Origin: Desulfobacterales bacterium
Lineage (GTDB): Bacteria; Desulfobacterota; Desulfobacteria; Desulfobacterales; JAUCGF01
Direction of reading: 5' to 3'
Assembly: GCA_029940345.1 (NCBI GenBank)
Contig: JAOZRC010000297.1
Coordinates: 1 to 6,776, forward strand
Length of the DNA stretch: 6,776 nucleotides
Under the pieces are notes generated by a model. The model made no database searches, was not told the origin of the DNA, and was given only the letters and a program-made list of their open reading frames with translations. Of the stretch, positions 1-6,505 are shown in pieces (position 1 is the stretch's first letter; each line of letters starts with the position of its first letter). The translations under genes and the position numbers were made by a program.

Positions 1-10
1 TTCATAATAT

Positions 11-16
11 GGGAGG
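11..16 (+). promoter_or_regulatory. Shine-Dalgarno site of the FlgT-like gene
   Basis: GGGAGG lies five bases before the ATG at 22. An in-frame TTG at 19 overlaps this spacer and would sit only two bases from the GGGAGG core, too close for normal initiation. The site therefore decides the start in favour of ATG 22. The promoter itself is outside the window, since only 21 bases precede the gene. Confidence 0.75.
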
Positions 17-21
17 TTTTG

Positions 22-1368
22 ATGAAAAGACCCTTTTTAACAATTGCGGTTTTCAGCTTCGGCTTTTTATTATTATTGTGTGAATACGATAGCCGTAAAA
101 CCGCTTGTGCTGAAACCGATGCGTTGACCATTGCCATCACCGCCGAAGGTTTGTCCGATCCCAATTTTTACAAAGACCGTGCATTGGCCTACGACGAGGC
201 ATTGCGCGACGCCAAGCGGCAGGCGATTGAAAAAGCGGTGGGCTGTTATGTTTCGTCAGAAATGATTGTGCAAAACTATGAATTGGTTAAGGAGCGCATC
301 ACCAGCAAATCAGAAGGGTTCATTCAAAAGATCACCCAAAAAGAAAATATCGGCGTACTGGAAGACGGGTTTTATCATGTCAGAATTCAAGCGGACGTTC
401 TGACAAAGCCATTAACCCTGGCGATTGCTAAAATGTCCCGCGAAGACCGAATTGAAATGATCAGGACAAGGGGGAATCCAGGATTTACGGTTGCTATTCA
501 GGCGCGTTATGCCGATGGCCGCGTGGAAAATTGCTTAGTGTGCAACACCGAAATCACCGATCATCTTAAAAAATTTGGTTACAAAATCGTCTCGCCTGGT
601 TTACCGGGACGTATTGCGGAAGATCGTGTCAAATCCTTGTTGGATAAAGGCCTGCAGCCTGAATTGGCGTCCCGTTACTTTTCAAGGAGCTCGGACGTGG
701 CCATTACCGGGCAAGTGATGCTTTCACGATCGCCGACCGTTAAAATCGCCGGAATTCCTGTCAGCACTGTTTTGCTTACCGCCTGGACGCTTTCTGCGAT
801 TGACAACCATACAGCAGAGGTCATTTTTTCGAGAAATTTCAGACCACCCAAAAGAAAAGCGTACAACAACGACCAGGAAGCGCTGATGGATATCGGACAT
901 AAAATCGGCGCCAATTTTTCCAAAGACGTGTTTAAAAACTATATTATGCGGCCAACACATAAGATTTTAGCCATTTTTTCGGGTATTACGCAGAGACGTT
1001 TGGCAAGAAAAATCAAAAAAGATCTGTTGGGCTTGCGCTCGGTTTTAAATGTGGCTTTCCTGCAATTTCTGACGGGTGGCGAAAGTGTCTTTGAAGTCGA
1101 ATTTGCGGGCTTGCGCGAAGGCTTTGCGGATATTTTGGATGAGGTCGTTTTGGCCGTCTTAGAAAAAAAATATGGGCGTAATTCGTTTGCGATTACCGAA
1201 GAATATGGGAACAGTGTTCGGATTGCGGTGGATATAAGCGACCAGGGTATAGTTGCCGGTTATAAGCATAAAAGCATACCGATTCAATTGCTCGGCGATG
1301 TGCCGCAAGGACGCTTTGAAGAGGTGGTCAAGAGTGATGCACTTAGGGCTAAGTTTGCATCTGAATAG
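22..1368 (+). CDS. Exported FlgT/LPP20-like envelope protein of unknown function
   Basis: 448-residue exported protein. Residues 1-30 form a signal peptide: MKR, a hydrophobic stretch ending in FLLLL, then an Ala-Cys-Ala type I cleavage site before Glu31. Cys20 follows Leu-Leu-Leu, a poor lipobox, so soluble periplasmic export is more likely than lipidation. Residues 34-130 resemble the N-terminal domain of FlgT and LPP20-type proteins: a strand, a helix with the pattern ALRDAKRQAIEKAVG, then YVSSE and an ERITSKSEGFI segment. Residues 155-310 look like the FlgT middle domain, with an alpha/beta start, then DVAITGQV and a WTLSAIDNHTAEVIFS strand pair. Residues 312-405 resemble a small alpha/beta domain with an alternating VFEVEF strand. 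In Vibrio, FlgT builds the flagellar H-ring, but FlgT-like domains also occur in non-flagellar envelope proteins and no flagellar gene is visible here, so I give no gene name. It converges with the efflux operon and is not part of it. Domain assignment is from motif memory, not a profile search. Confidence 0.8.
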   Translation: MKRPFLTIAVFSFGFLLLLCEYDSRKTACAETDALTIAITAEGLSDPNFYKDRALAYDEALRDAKRQAIEKAVGCYVSSEMIVQNYELVKERITSKSEGFIQKITQKENIGVLEDGFYHVRIQADVLTKPLTLAIAKMSREDRIEMIRTRGNPGFTVAIQARYADGRVENCLVCNTEITDHLKKFGYKIVSPGLPGRIAEDRVKSLLDKGLQPELASRYFSRSSDVAITGQVMLSRSPTVKIAGIPVSTVLLTAWTLSAIDNHTAEVIFSRNFRPPKRKAYNNDQEALMDIGHKIGANFSKDVFKNYIMRPTHKILAIFSGITQRRLARKIKKDLLGLRSVLNVAFLQFLTGGESVFEVEFAGLREGFADILDEVVLAVLEKKYGRNSFAITEEYGNSVRIAVDISDQGIVAGYKHKSIPIQLLGDVPQGRFEEVVKSDALRAKFASE

Positions 1369-1413
1369 GGTTTGAATGTAATTTTTTTCATTTGAAAAGC
1401 GATCATTTTGTAA
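1369..1413. other. Convergent intergenic gap with weak AT-rich inverted repeat
   Basis: This 45-base gap separates the stop codons of two convergent genes. TTTGAATG (1371-1378) can pair with CATTTGAA (1389-1396) if two G-U wobbles are allowed, around a T-rich loop. The stem is nearly all A-U, and the T-run lies in the loop rather than after the stem, so it does not meet the usual picture of an intrinsic terminator. No other terminator is visible at this convergent junction. Termination may be Rho-dependent or transcripts may overlap. Confidence 0.3.
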
Positions 1414-2640
1414 TCACTCGTAACGCAGGGCTTTAATCGGATCCGACATCGCCGCTCGATAGGCCGGGTAAAAACCGAAAAAAATCCCGACACAGATTGA
1501 AACAGTTAGCGCCAGTACGACTGACCAAAGGGTGACGACCGTGTTCCAACCTGTTAGCGGCGGTATGAGTAAAGCACCGCCAATTCCGAGCAAAGCGCCT
1601 ATCATCCCCCCGATAAAACTTAAAGTGACAGACTCGGTAACGAACTGAAGAATAATGTGTTTGCGGGTAGCTCCGACAGCTCTGCGGATACCGATCTCCC
1701 GGGTCCGTTCGGTGACGGAAGCAATCATGATGTTCATAATGCCGATTCCGCCGGAAAGCAATGAAACGACAGCGATGCATCCCAAGACGATGTTAAACAT
1801 ACGTTGCGTTTTTTGGGCCTGACGGATCAGTTCTTCGGGTGCGATTACCTGAAAGTCCCTGAATCCGCCGTGATTGTAGAGGAGGGTTTGATCAATGGCT
1901 CCCGTATAAACGGAAACATCCGCATCGGGTCTGAACTTGACAAAAATTTCTGTAAGCTCCCCTTCATCGGCGTCGGTTTGGCCAGCGAAGGGGGCGCTTC
2001 CATGAGCGATGAAAATAGCTTTATTAAAATCCCTTAAGGCGAGCGCCGGATGTTGGGCGTTAGCCAATTGACGCCTTTCAAGCACACCCACAATGATATA
2101 GGGCCTATTTTCCAAATAAAGAATACGACCCAGACCTTTGCCCAGAGAAGTGGCAACATCACTGCCAAGCACACACACCAAATTATGCCTGGCCATATCT
2201 TCATCACAAATAAAGCGGCCTTTTCGCAGCGTCAGATTTTTCACATACTGAAACGCCGGTGTTACCGCCAGGATGTCAAACACATCGTCTTTTCCGGAAG
2301 CTGCCAGGCCGGCGCGCACCTCGCGGACAGGGGCTACATGTAGCACGCCGGGTATTCTTTTTTGAATTGAATACGCATCCGCAAGGGTGAGTCCGGCGGA
2401 AAGCTTTTTACGCGCGGAAATTTTCTGACTTTCAGTCAGCACCGAATGACGGATGATTAACGTTTTGCCCCCCAATTGGTCAAGCTGTTTCATGGTTTCA
2501 ATTTTGGCGCCTTGGGCGACAGCCAACATCGTAATTACAGCCGCTACGGCAAATGTAACCCCCTGCAGACTGAGCAGGCAACGCAGTTTGTTCTGCTGTA
2601 AAGACTGAAGTGAGGAGCTGAAAAAGTGAAAAGTGGTCAT
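1414..2640 (-). CDS. MacB-type ABC transporter permease (FtsX fold)
   Basis: 408-residue inner-membrane subunit of the tripartite exporter. It has the type VII ABC (mechanotransmission) layout: TM1 at about 21-45, preceded by LQSLQQNKLR; a large periplasmic MacB-type core domain at about 46-280; and TM2-TM4 at about 281-306, 331-360 and 367-392. Diagnostic motifs are GGIGIMNIMIASVTERTREI followed by GIRRAVGA (297-324), the cytoplasmic coupling region that contacts the ATPase, and the C-terminal FGFYPAYRAAMSDPIKALRYE signature. In this family ATP hydrolysis in the cytoplasm moves the periplasmic domain and pushes substrate through the adaptor and outer-membrane channel. Unlike E. coli MacB, the ATPase is encoded separately, just upstream. 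The ATG overlaps the ATPase stop as ATGA, and no strong ribosome binding site precedes it, so translational coupling is likely. This is the last gene of the operon. The length is typical for a stand-alone permease and it appears intact. Lol-type or antimicrobial-peptide exporters share the fold, so the substrate is open. Confidence 0.93.
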   Translation of the reverse strand: MTTFHFFSSSLQSLQQNKLRCLLSLQGVTFAVAAVITMLAVAQGAKIETMKQLDQLGGKTLIIRHSVLTESQKISARKKLSAGLTLADAYSIQKRIPGVLHVAPVREVRAGLAASGKDDVFDILAVTPAFQYVKNLTLRKGRFICDEDMARHNLVCVLGSDVATSLGKGLGRILYLENRPYIIVGVLERRQLANAQHPALALRDFNKAIFIAHGSAPFAGQTDADEGELTEIFVKFRPDADVSVYTGAIDQTLLYNHGGFRDFQVIAPEELIRQAQKTQRMFNIVLGCIAVVSLLSGGIGIMNIMIASVTERTREIGIRRAVGATRKHIILQFVTESVTLSFIGGMIGALLGIGGALLIPPLTGWNTVVTLWSVVLALTVSICVGIFFGFYPAYRAAMSDPIKALRYE

Positions 2641-3311
2641 GAATGGCTAATTTTACCATCAATCATATTCACAATCCTCTGGCAGCTATTGGCCACCTGC
2701 ATGTTATGCGTGACGATGATTACAGTTCTTTTATGACGGTTTAAGGCGACAAAAAGCGCCAAAATTTCCGCGGCGGTTGCGGAGTCAAGGTTTCCGGTGG
2801 GCTCATCTGCAAGAATGATAAGAGGATCTGTCACTAACGCCCGGGCTATCGCCGCCCGCTGTAATTCGCCACCGGACAGTTCATTGGGTTTGTGGTGAAT
2901 GCGGTTGCCAAGTCCCACTTGGGCAAGCGCATTTTGAGCGAGATCGTTCGTATCCGAACGGTTTAAATCCTGGTAGATAAATGGCAGCGTCACATTGGCA
3001 AGGATTGTCAACTGGGGAATCAGATTGAAGCGTTGAAAGACAAAACCGATTTTCAAAGACCTCATACGGGAAAGTTCATTATCCGTCAGACACGCAACGT
3101 CCTTTCCGTCCAGATGATAAAATCCGGAAGAAGGCTTGTCAAGGCAACCGAATATGTGGAGCAAAGTCGATTTTCCGGATCCGGAAGGACCCATTATGGC
3201 GACAGATTCGCCCTTTTCAATTTTCAAGCTGACGCCTTTTAAGGCATGCACCGCTTTGCCGGGTTCTGCATAAGTTTTATGCAAATTTTGGGCGTGAATA
3301 ATTGGGTGCAT
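2637..3311 (-). CDS. MacB/LolD-type ABC transporter ATP-binding protein
   Basis: 224-residue cytoplasmic ATPase that powers the adjacent permease. All nucleotide-binding elements are intact: Walker A GPSGSGKS (41-48), Q-loop Gln93 in [15 protein letters not shown] signature LSGGE (145-149), Walker B LIILADE ending in catalytic Glu170, D-loop NLDS (174-177) and H-loop His202 in IIVTHN. The PTGNLDS stretch and the roughly 220-residue size are typical of the LolD/MacB/FtsE group that pairs with FtsX-fold permeases. The signature helix reads GGELQR rather than the commoner GGQQQR, a conservative variant. The ATG at 3311 lies seven bases after the adaptor stop, but the preceding bases show no good Shine-Dalgarno motif. 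No alternative start lies near, so coupling to adaptor translation is probable. The stop overlaps the permease start by four bases. Two copies would form the working dimer with two permeases. Confidence 0.95.
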   Translation of the reverse strand: MHPIIHAQNLHKTYAEPGKAVHALKGVSLKIEKGESVAIMGPSGSGKSTLLHIFGCLDKPSSGFYHLDGKDVACLTDNELSRMRSLKIGFVFQRFNLIPQLTILANVTLPFIYQDLNRSDTNDLAQNALAQVGLGNRIHHKPNELSGGELQRAAIARALVTDPLIILADEPTGNLDSATAAEILALFVALNRHKRTVIIVTHNMQVANSCQRIVNMIDGKISHS

Positions 3312-3318
3312 GATGCAA

Positions 3319-4782
3319 TTACGGTTTGTTTAAAATGGTATTTACGTTAATAATGAGAGAATCATCCGGAATTGTCAGCGCGACATAATCCCCTTTTTTT
3401 AATCCTGATACGACCTGTACAAATGCCACATTGCGCCCAGCGATTGAAATTTGTCTTTTTTCAAAGCGCTCGCCCCTTTTAAAATAGGCATAAATTTTTT
3501 CCTCTTTATAAAAAACGGCCTGCACCGGTATGGTCAGTCCAGTGGTTACTGAGCATCGGATTTCCAAACGCGCCGTCATTCCGGGACGAAGTCTGTGATC
3601 GCTGTCCGAAACCAAAATATCAATTGTAAAATATTTTTCTCTGGCTTTGGATGACGGATCCGGCTGAGCTAAAACGCCTATGGATTCGACTTTGCCATTT
3701 AAGATAAGGTCCGGGTAGGCATCCACCCGAATCAGCACGGGTTTGCCGGGAGCGACTTTATGAAGATCAATTTCACGAATTTTGGTTTTAACCATCATCA
3801 GACTGACATCCGGCAGATAAACTATCGGCTGGTTTCGGAGTACTTTATCGCCAATGCGAGGTTTCCTTTTAGCCCCCTTGTGAAAGGCCTCGCGTAAAAC
3901 AGCCATGCCCGGTATTGTCGCCTTAATCACGGTTTTTTGTAAATCCGATTGGGCTTTTTGCAATAAAGCGCGCGTACTTTCCAATTCTCGCTGAGACAAC
4001 CGCAAATTGGCGTGGGCTTTGCCTATTTTAAATCCGCCGCCTTTTTTCTTCTGTTCAAGATTGACGTTCATTTTAGCCACGTTCGCTTTGGCTTTTTCAA
4101 TATTAGTCGGAAGGACATAATCGCGATAACATTCATATTTCTGAAGCGTCATGTGAAATTCGCTTTTGGCTTCTTCCACTTTTTTTAGCACATCCGCTAT
4201 TTCTTCCTGATCGAGGTTATTCAATTTGCGATAATTTTCCAAATCAGACGCATATTTTTGAAATTTGGTAAATTTATTTTTGGCTTGATTCGTTGCCTCT
4301 TCAAAACGGGCTAATTCAAGCGGCCCCTCCCCTTTTTCCAGTTTGATCAAATCAAGTTTAGCGGCTTGCAAATCAAACTGCGCATTTTGAATTTCGCGTT
4401 CCACTTGACTTTTTTCCCAGGCCAGTATTTGTTCATGGGCTGATATTCTGGCTTCCTGCTCTTTAATTTTATCGGTTAACTGACGAACGGTTTCTTCAAA
4501 TTCGGAAGAATCGAAACGCACTAAAACGTCTCCTTTGGCAACACGGGCGCCGTCTTCCACAATCCATAAGATTTTGCCTTTATCTCCTTGAAGTTCCGAA
4601 CTGACCATTGTAGACCTGACCGCATCCAATTCACCCACCGAATGCACCGTAATGTCAAAAGATCTTTCAGTGGCAATATCGGTTAGGATGGCGGTGCTCT
4701 TTTTTTCAGAAGGTGTGTAAGAGGCTGTCAGAATAATCCATGAACAACCTACCAAAGCAATTGTAAGGAATAGCCTCTTCAT
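3319..4782 (-). CDS. HlyD/MacA-type periplasmic adaptor with extended coiled coil
   Basis: 487-residue membrane-fusion protein that bridges the inner-membrane permease and the TolC-like channel. The N-terminus (MKR plus a hydrophobic run to about residue 21) is a signal or membrane anchor. It contains Leu-Val-Gly-Cys13, a possible lipobox, but hydrophobic residues continue past Cys13. Residues 64-92 are the first half of the lipoyl-like barrel (VEDGARVAKGDVLVRFDS). Residues 95-288 are charged, mostly helical hairpin sequence with breaks near 152-156 (GEGP), 222-226 (YVLPT) and 248-250 (GGG). The second lipoyl half follows (VIKATIPGMAVLR, 285-297), then the beta-barrel (331-395), the family hallmark LRPGMTARLEI (398-408) and a membrane-proximal domain (LTIPVQAVF, 416-424, to the end). 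The hairpin region is near 190 residues, clearly longer than I recall for E. coli MacA. A GGAG site lies eight bases before the ATG, and the start overlaps the channel-gene stop as ATGA. The gene order supports adaptor function, and the specific MacA subtype is less certain. Confidence 0.93.
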   Translation of the reverse strand: MKRLFLTIALVGCSWIILTASYTPSEKKSTAILTDIATERSFDITVHSVGELDAVRSTMVSSELQGDKGKILWIVEDGARVAKGDVLVRFDSSEFEETVRQLTDKIKEQEARISAHEQILAWEKSQVEREIQNAQFDLQAAKLDLIKLEKGEGPLELARFEEATNQAKNKFTKFQKYASDLENYRKLNNLDQEEIADVLKKVEEAKSEFHMTLQKYECYRDYVLPTNIEKAKANVAKMNVNLEQKKKGGGFKIGKAHANLRLSQRELESTRALLQKAQSDLQKTVIKATIPGMAVLREAFHKGAKRKPRIGDKVLRNQPIVYLPDVSLMMVKTKIREIDLHKVAPGKPVLIRVDAYPDLILNGKVESIGVLAQPDPSSKAREKYFTIDILVSDSDHRLRPGMTARLEIRCSVTTGLTIPVQAVFYKEEKIYAYFKRGERFEKRQISIAGRNVAFVQVVSGLKKGDYVALTIPDDSLIINVNTILNKP

Positions 4783-6296
4783 TGATTTCGCTCCGGTTTT
4801 TCGAGAAGCGCACCGATCGTCGCTCGGAATTTGAATGTACCGACAATATGGCTGATAATAGCGGATATGGTATTTATCTGGGCTGAGTTCAATACCTTCT
4901 CGGCATCAATCAAATCAAAATTATTTGCAAACCCGTGTTTAAATTTTATACGGGAAAGTTCCAACTGCCTCCGGGCTTCTTGCGCACGTGCATTTTGTAG
5001 CGCAATCCGTTTTTTATACCGGATAAGATTGCGCAAATCGTTTTTCACCTGTTTGACGATTTGATCTTTGATAAGTTCCGATTCTCTTTTGATTGATGCA
5101 ATTGAAAGCAAACTTTGTTGAAAGGCAATTTTTTCAGTGCGTCTGAACAAATCGGTTGAAGAACCAACCCCGATATTCCATCTGTCTTCGCCAAGCGTGG
5201 TGCTTTGCCCGAAACTTGCACCGGAACCGAAGCGGTTATAACTGACTATGAAATTAAGCTCAGGAAGCGTTTTGTGTTTGGCAATTCTGGACAGACGGTA
5301 TTTTTCTCTTAGCAGATCCTTCATTTCCTTCAATTCGGTTCGGTTTTCAAAAGCTGTCTTCACCGCGTCTGGTTCTGAAATGTTAATCTTTCGGATAGTC
5401 AGCGGAGCGCGAACGTCGAATTCCTCTTCGATGGGCAGATTTAGAATGATTTTCAAATTTTCTTGGGCGTTTGTTAAGGCCTCTTCGGCGGAAAGCAGAT
5501 CATCACGGGACTGCTTGTAATTTTGGTTGGCTCGATAAACATTAACGGCGTCGGCAATGCCGATCTCTTTTTTTATCCTGGCGGTTTCTGCAAATCCTTT
5601 CAGTCTTAAAACGGATTTTTGAAGTATGGTTACAAACCGCTTCTGCCTGATAATTTCGTAAACTGCGGTTACGGTTTGGATAATCGTGTTTACTTTGGTC
5701 TGATGCAAATTTCGATATGCTGAACGAACACTATACTCAGCGCCTCGGATGCCGGATAAGTTATATTCCTGGTTGAGGCCCCGAAATAGCGGCTGTACGA
5801 TAGAAAAATCAATACCGCTGTTATAATTGTAATCCGAATCTTCGGAGACCGCTTTTTGAAAAGTCGGATTGATGATGACCTCGGTTCCATGCGTAAATTT
5901 TTTATGCACCGAGGCTCCCAGGCGATAGTGTGTCTGGCCAACGTCTTTACTACCAGTTGCCCCTAAACCGCTATCTGGGGTTATTTTATATTGAAATTCG
6001 GTTACAGCAGAATCAAGGTTGAATTTTGAACCGCGCAGGCTATCCGCCTGAGAATGGATGCTTCGGTTAGATGCAAGGGCGATGTTTATGGCTTCCTCCA
6101 AATTTATTACGTGCTTTACTTTTGAATCCTTAACAGGCTTATTGGCATTTGTATCGTCACCAAATATTTCGCTGTTTTCCTCAAAGAAAATAGTTTGGTC
6201 AAAAGTTAATTGGGAATGAGAAACTTTTTCAGCCTTAGTATTTGCCTGATAAAAAAGCACAAAAGCAATAATAAAAAAATATTGGGCTATTTTCAT
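4779..6296 (-). CDS. TolC-family outer-membrane channel protein
   Basis: 505-residue outer-membrane factor, the exit duct of the exporter. A signal peptide (MKIAQYFFIIAFVLFYQA, cleavage probably after TKA at 20-22) has no cysteine, so this is not an NodT/OprM-like lipoprotein. A polar, acidic linker (about 23-62) precedes two repeated OEP units. The first runs from NLEEAINIALASNRSI (65-80) through strand-rich sequence (123-170) with VQPLFRG (167-173) to helices ending near 286. The second runs from DAVKTAFENRTELKEMKDLL (310-329) through strands 344-383 to helices ending near 499. The pattern KFKHGFANNFDLIDAEKVLNSAQ-type turn (451-473) is typical of the second half, and TARIKKEIGIADAVNVYRAN (238-257) is its equivalent in the first. 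Three such chains form one barrel and tunnel. I chose ATG 6296 because it gives a clean signal peptide; an in-frame GTG at 6305 adds only MSE. Neither start has a visible Shine-Dalgarno site. It is the first gene of the operon. Confidence 0.93.
   Translation of the reverse strand: MKIAQYFFIIAFVLFYQANTKAEKVSHSQLTFDQTIFFEENSEIFGDDTNANKPVKDSKVKHVINLEEAINIALASNRSIHSQADSLRGSKFNLDSAVTEFQYKITPDSGLGATGSKDVGQTHYRLGASVHKKFTHGTEVIINPTFQKAVSEDSDYNYNSGIDFSIVQPLFRGLNQEYNLSGIRGAEYSVRSAYRNLHQTKVNTIIQTVTAVYEIIRQKRFVTILQKSVLRLKGFAETARIKKEIGIADAVNVYRANQNYKQSRDDLLSAEEALTNAQENLKIILNLPIEEEFDVRAPLTIRKINISEPDAVKTAFENRTELKEMKDLLREKYRLSRIAKHKTLPELNFIVSYNRFGSGASFGQSTTLGEDRWNIGVGSSTDLFRRTEKIAFQQSLLSIASIKRESELIKDQIVKQVKNDLRNLIRYKKRIALQNARAQEARRQLELSRIKFKHGFANNFDLIDAEKVLNSAQINTISAIISHIVGTFKFRATIGALLEKPERNQ
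4791..4794 (-). promoter_or_regulatory. Shine-Dalgarno site of the adaptor gene
   Basis: On the minus strand GGAG lies eight bases before the ATG at 4782, inside the last codons of the channel gene. It is the only clear ribosome binding site among the four operon genes. The adaptor may therefore be initiated independently as well as by coupling through the ATGA overlap. Confidence 0.6.
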
Positions 6297-6343
6297 TTCA
6301 GACACATGAGGAGAATCCGTGGAAGATTGTGGGGGTCTGCTTA

Positions 6344-6359
6344 TGCAAAGCCTTTTGCA
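6344..6359. repeat. Inverted repeat 1: 6-bp stem, 4-base loop
   Basis: TGCAAA (6344-6349) and TTTGCA (6354-6359) form a perfect 6-bp stem with a 4-base loop. Its right arm overlaps the left arm of the next hairpin (6355-6361), so the two cannot form at once. No T-run follows on either strand. Chance occurrence is possible for a stem of this size. Confidence 0.45.
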
Positions 6360-6388
6360 GCGTCAGGGATAACTGAAAAAAGCTGCAA
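6355..6388. repeat. Inverted repeat 2: nested 7-bp plus 4-bp stem
   Basis: TTGCAGC (6355-6361) and GCTGCAA (6382-6388) are perfect inverted repeats. Within the enclosed 20 bases, TCAG (6363-6366) and CTGA (6373-6376) pair around a GGATAA loop, giving a two-tier hairpin with a small asymmetric internal loop. The A-run sits inside the structure rather than after it, so this is not an intrinsic terminator on either strand. Confidence 0.5.
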
Positions 6389-6398
6389 GCCATGGGAA

Positions 6399-6432
6399 CG
6401 ATATCTTACATGCTTCAAATTAAGAGATACCG
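6399..6432. repeat. Inverted repeat 3: 5-bp stem extended by 2 bp
   Basis: TATCT (6402-6406) pairs with AGATA (6425-6429). Beyond one mismatch, CG (6399-6400) pairs with CG (6431-6432). The loop is 18 bases. On its own it is weak; it is listed because it falls directly between other potential hairpins. Confidence 0.3.
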
Positions 6433-6437
6433 GAATT

Positions 6438-6453
6438 CTGACGCCTTCGACAG
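6438..6453. repeat. Inverted repeat 4: compact interrupted hairpin
   Basis: CTG-A-CG (6438-6443) and CG-A-CAG (6448-6453) pair around the loop CCTT with one A-A mismatch on the plus strand (T-T on the minus strand). The short outer stem, internal mismatch, short inner stem and 4-base loop resemble the layout of the palindrome at 6500-6519. Confidence 0.3.
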
Positions 6454-6463
6454 TGTGACGGGA

Positions 6464-6505
6464 CATGCCACGAATGATTTTACAGGTCAGTGACAACGTG
6501 GCTTG
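6464..6505. repeat. Inverted repeat 5: 9-bp arms with one mismatch
   Basis: CATGCCACG (6464-6472) and CGTGGCTTG (6497-6505) pair at eight of nine positions around a 24-base spacer. The inner six pairs are continuous and GC-rich. The right arm overlaps the left arm of the next palindrome (6500-6507), so the two structures exclude each other. Confidence 0.45.

Noticed and set aside
19..21. TTG as the start codon of the FlgT-like gene
   Set aside because: It lies only two bases from the GGGAGG core, while ATG 22 has normal spacing and a better codon.
675..960. Minus-strand open frames of 78 and 82 codons inside the FlgT-like gene
   Set aside because: They lie wholly within a gene with clear domain motifs, and their translations show no recognisable protein features.
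1433..1780. Minus-strand 115-codon frame overlapping the permease C-terminus
   Set aside because: It is a shifted frame of the conserved FtsX-fold region; the translation is rich in Arg, His and Cys and looks non-biological.
1804..2343. Plus-strand open frames of 77 and 97 codons inside the permease gene
   Set aside because: They are antisense to the MacB-type periplasmic domain, have no ribosome binding site of note and no recognisable motif.
5690..5941. Minus-strand 83-codon frame inside the channel gene
   Set aside because: Out-of-frame shadow of the TolC-family gene without motifs.
6371..6390. T-run on the minus strand (6381-6376) as an intrinsic terminator
   Set aside because: The T-run lies inside the 6355-6388 inverted repeat, not after a stable stem.
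6210..6458. Plus-strand 82-codon frame spanning the channel-gene start and the hairpin region
   Set aside because: Its first third is antisense to the channel signal peptide, its start has no good ribosome binding site, and the remainder coincides with the inverted repeats.
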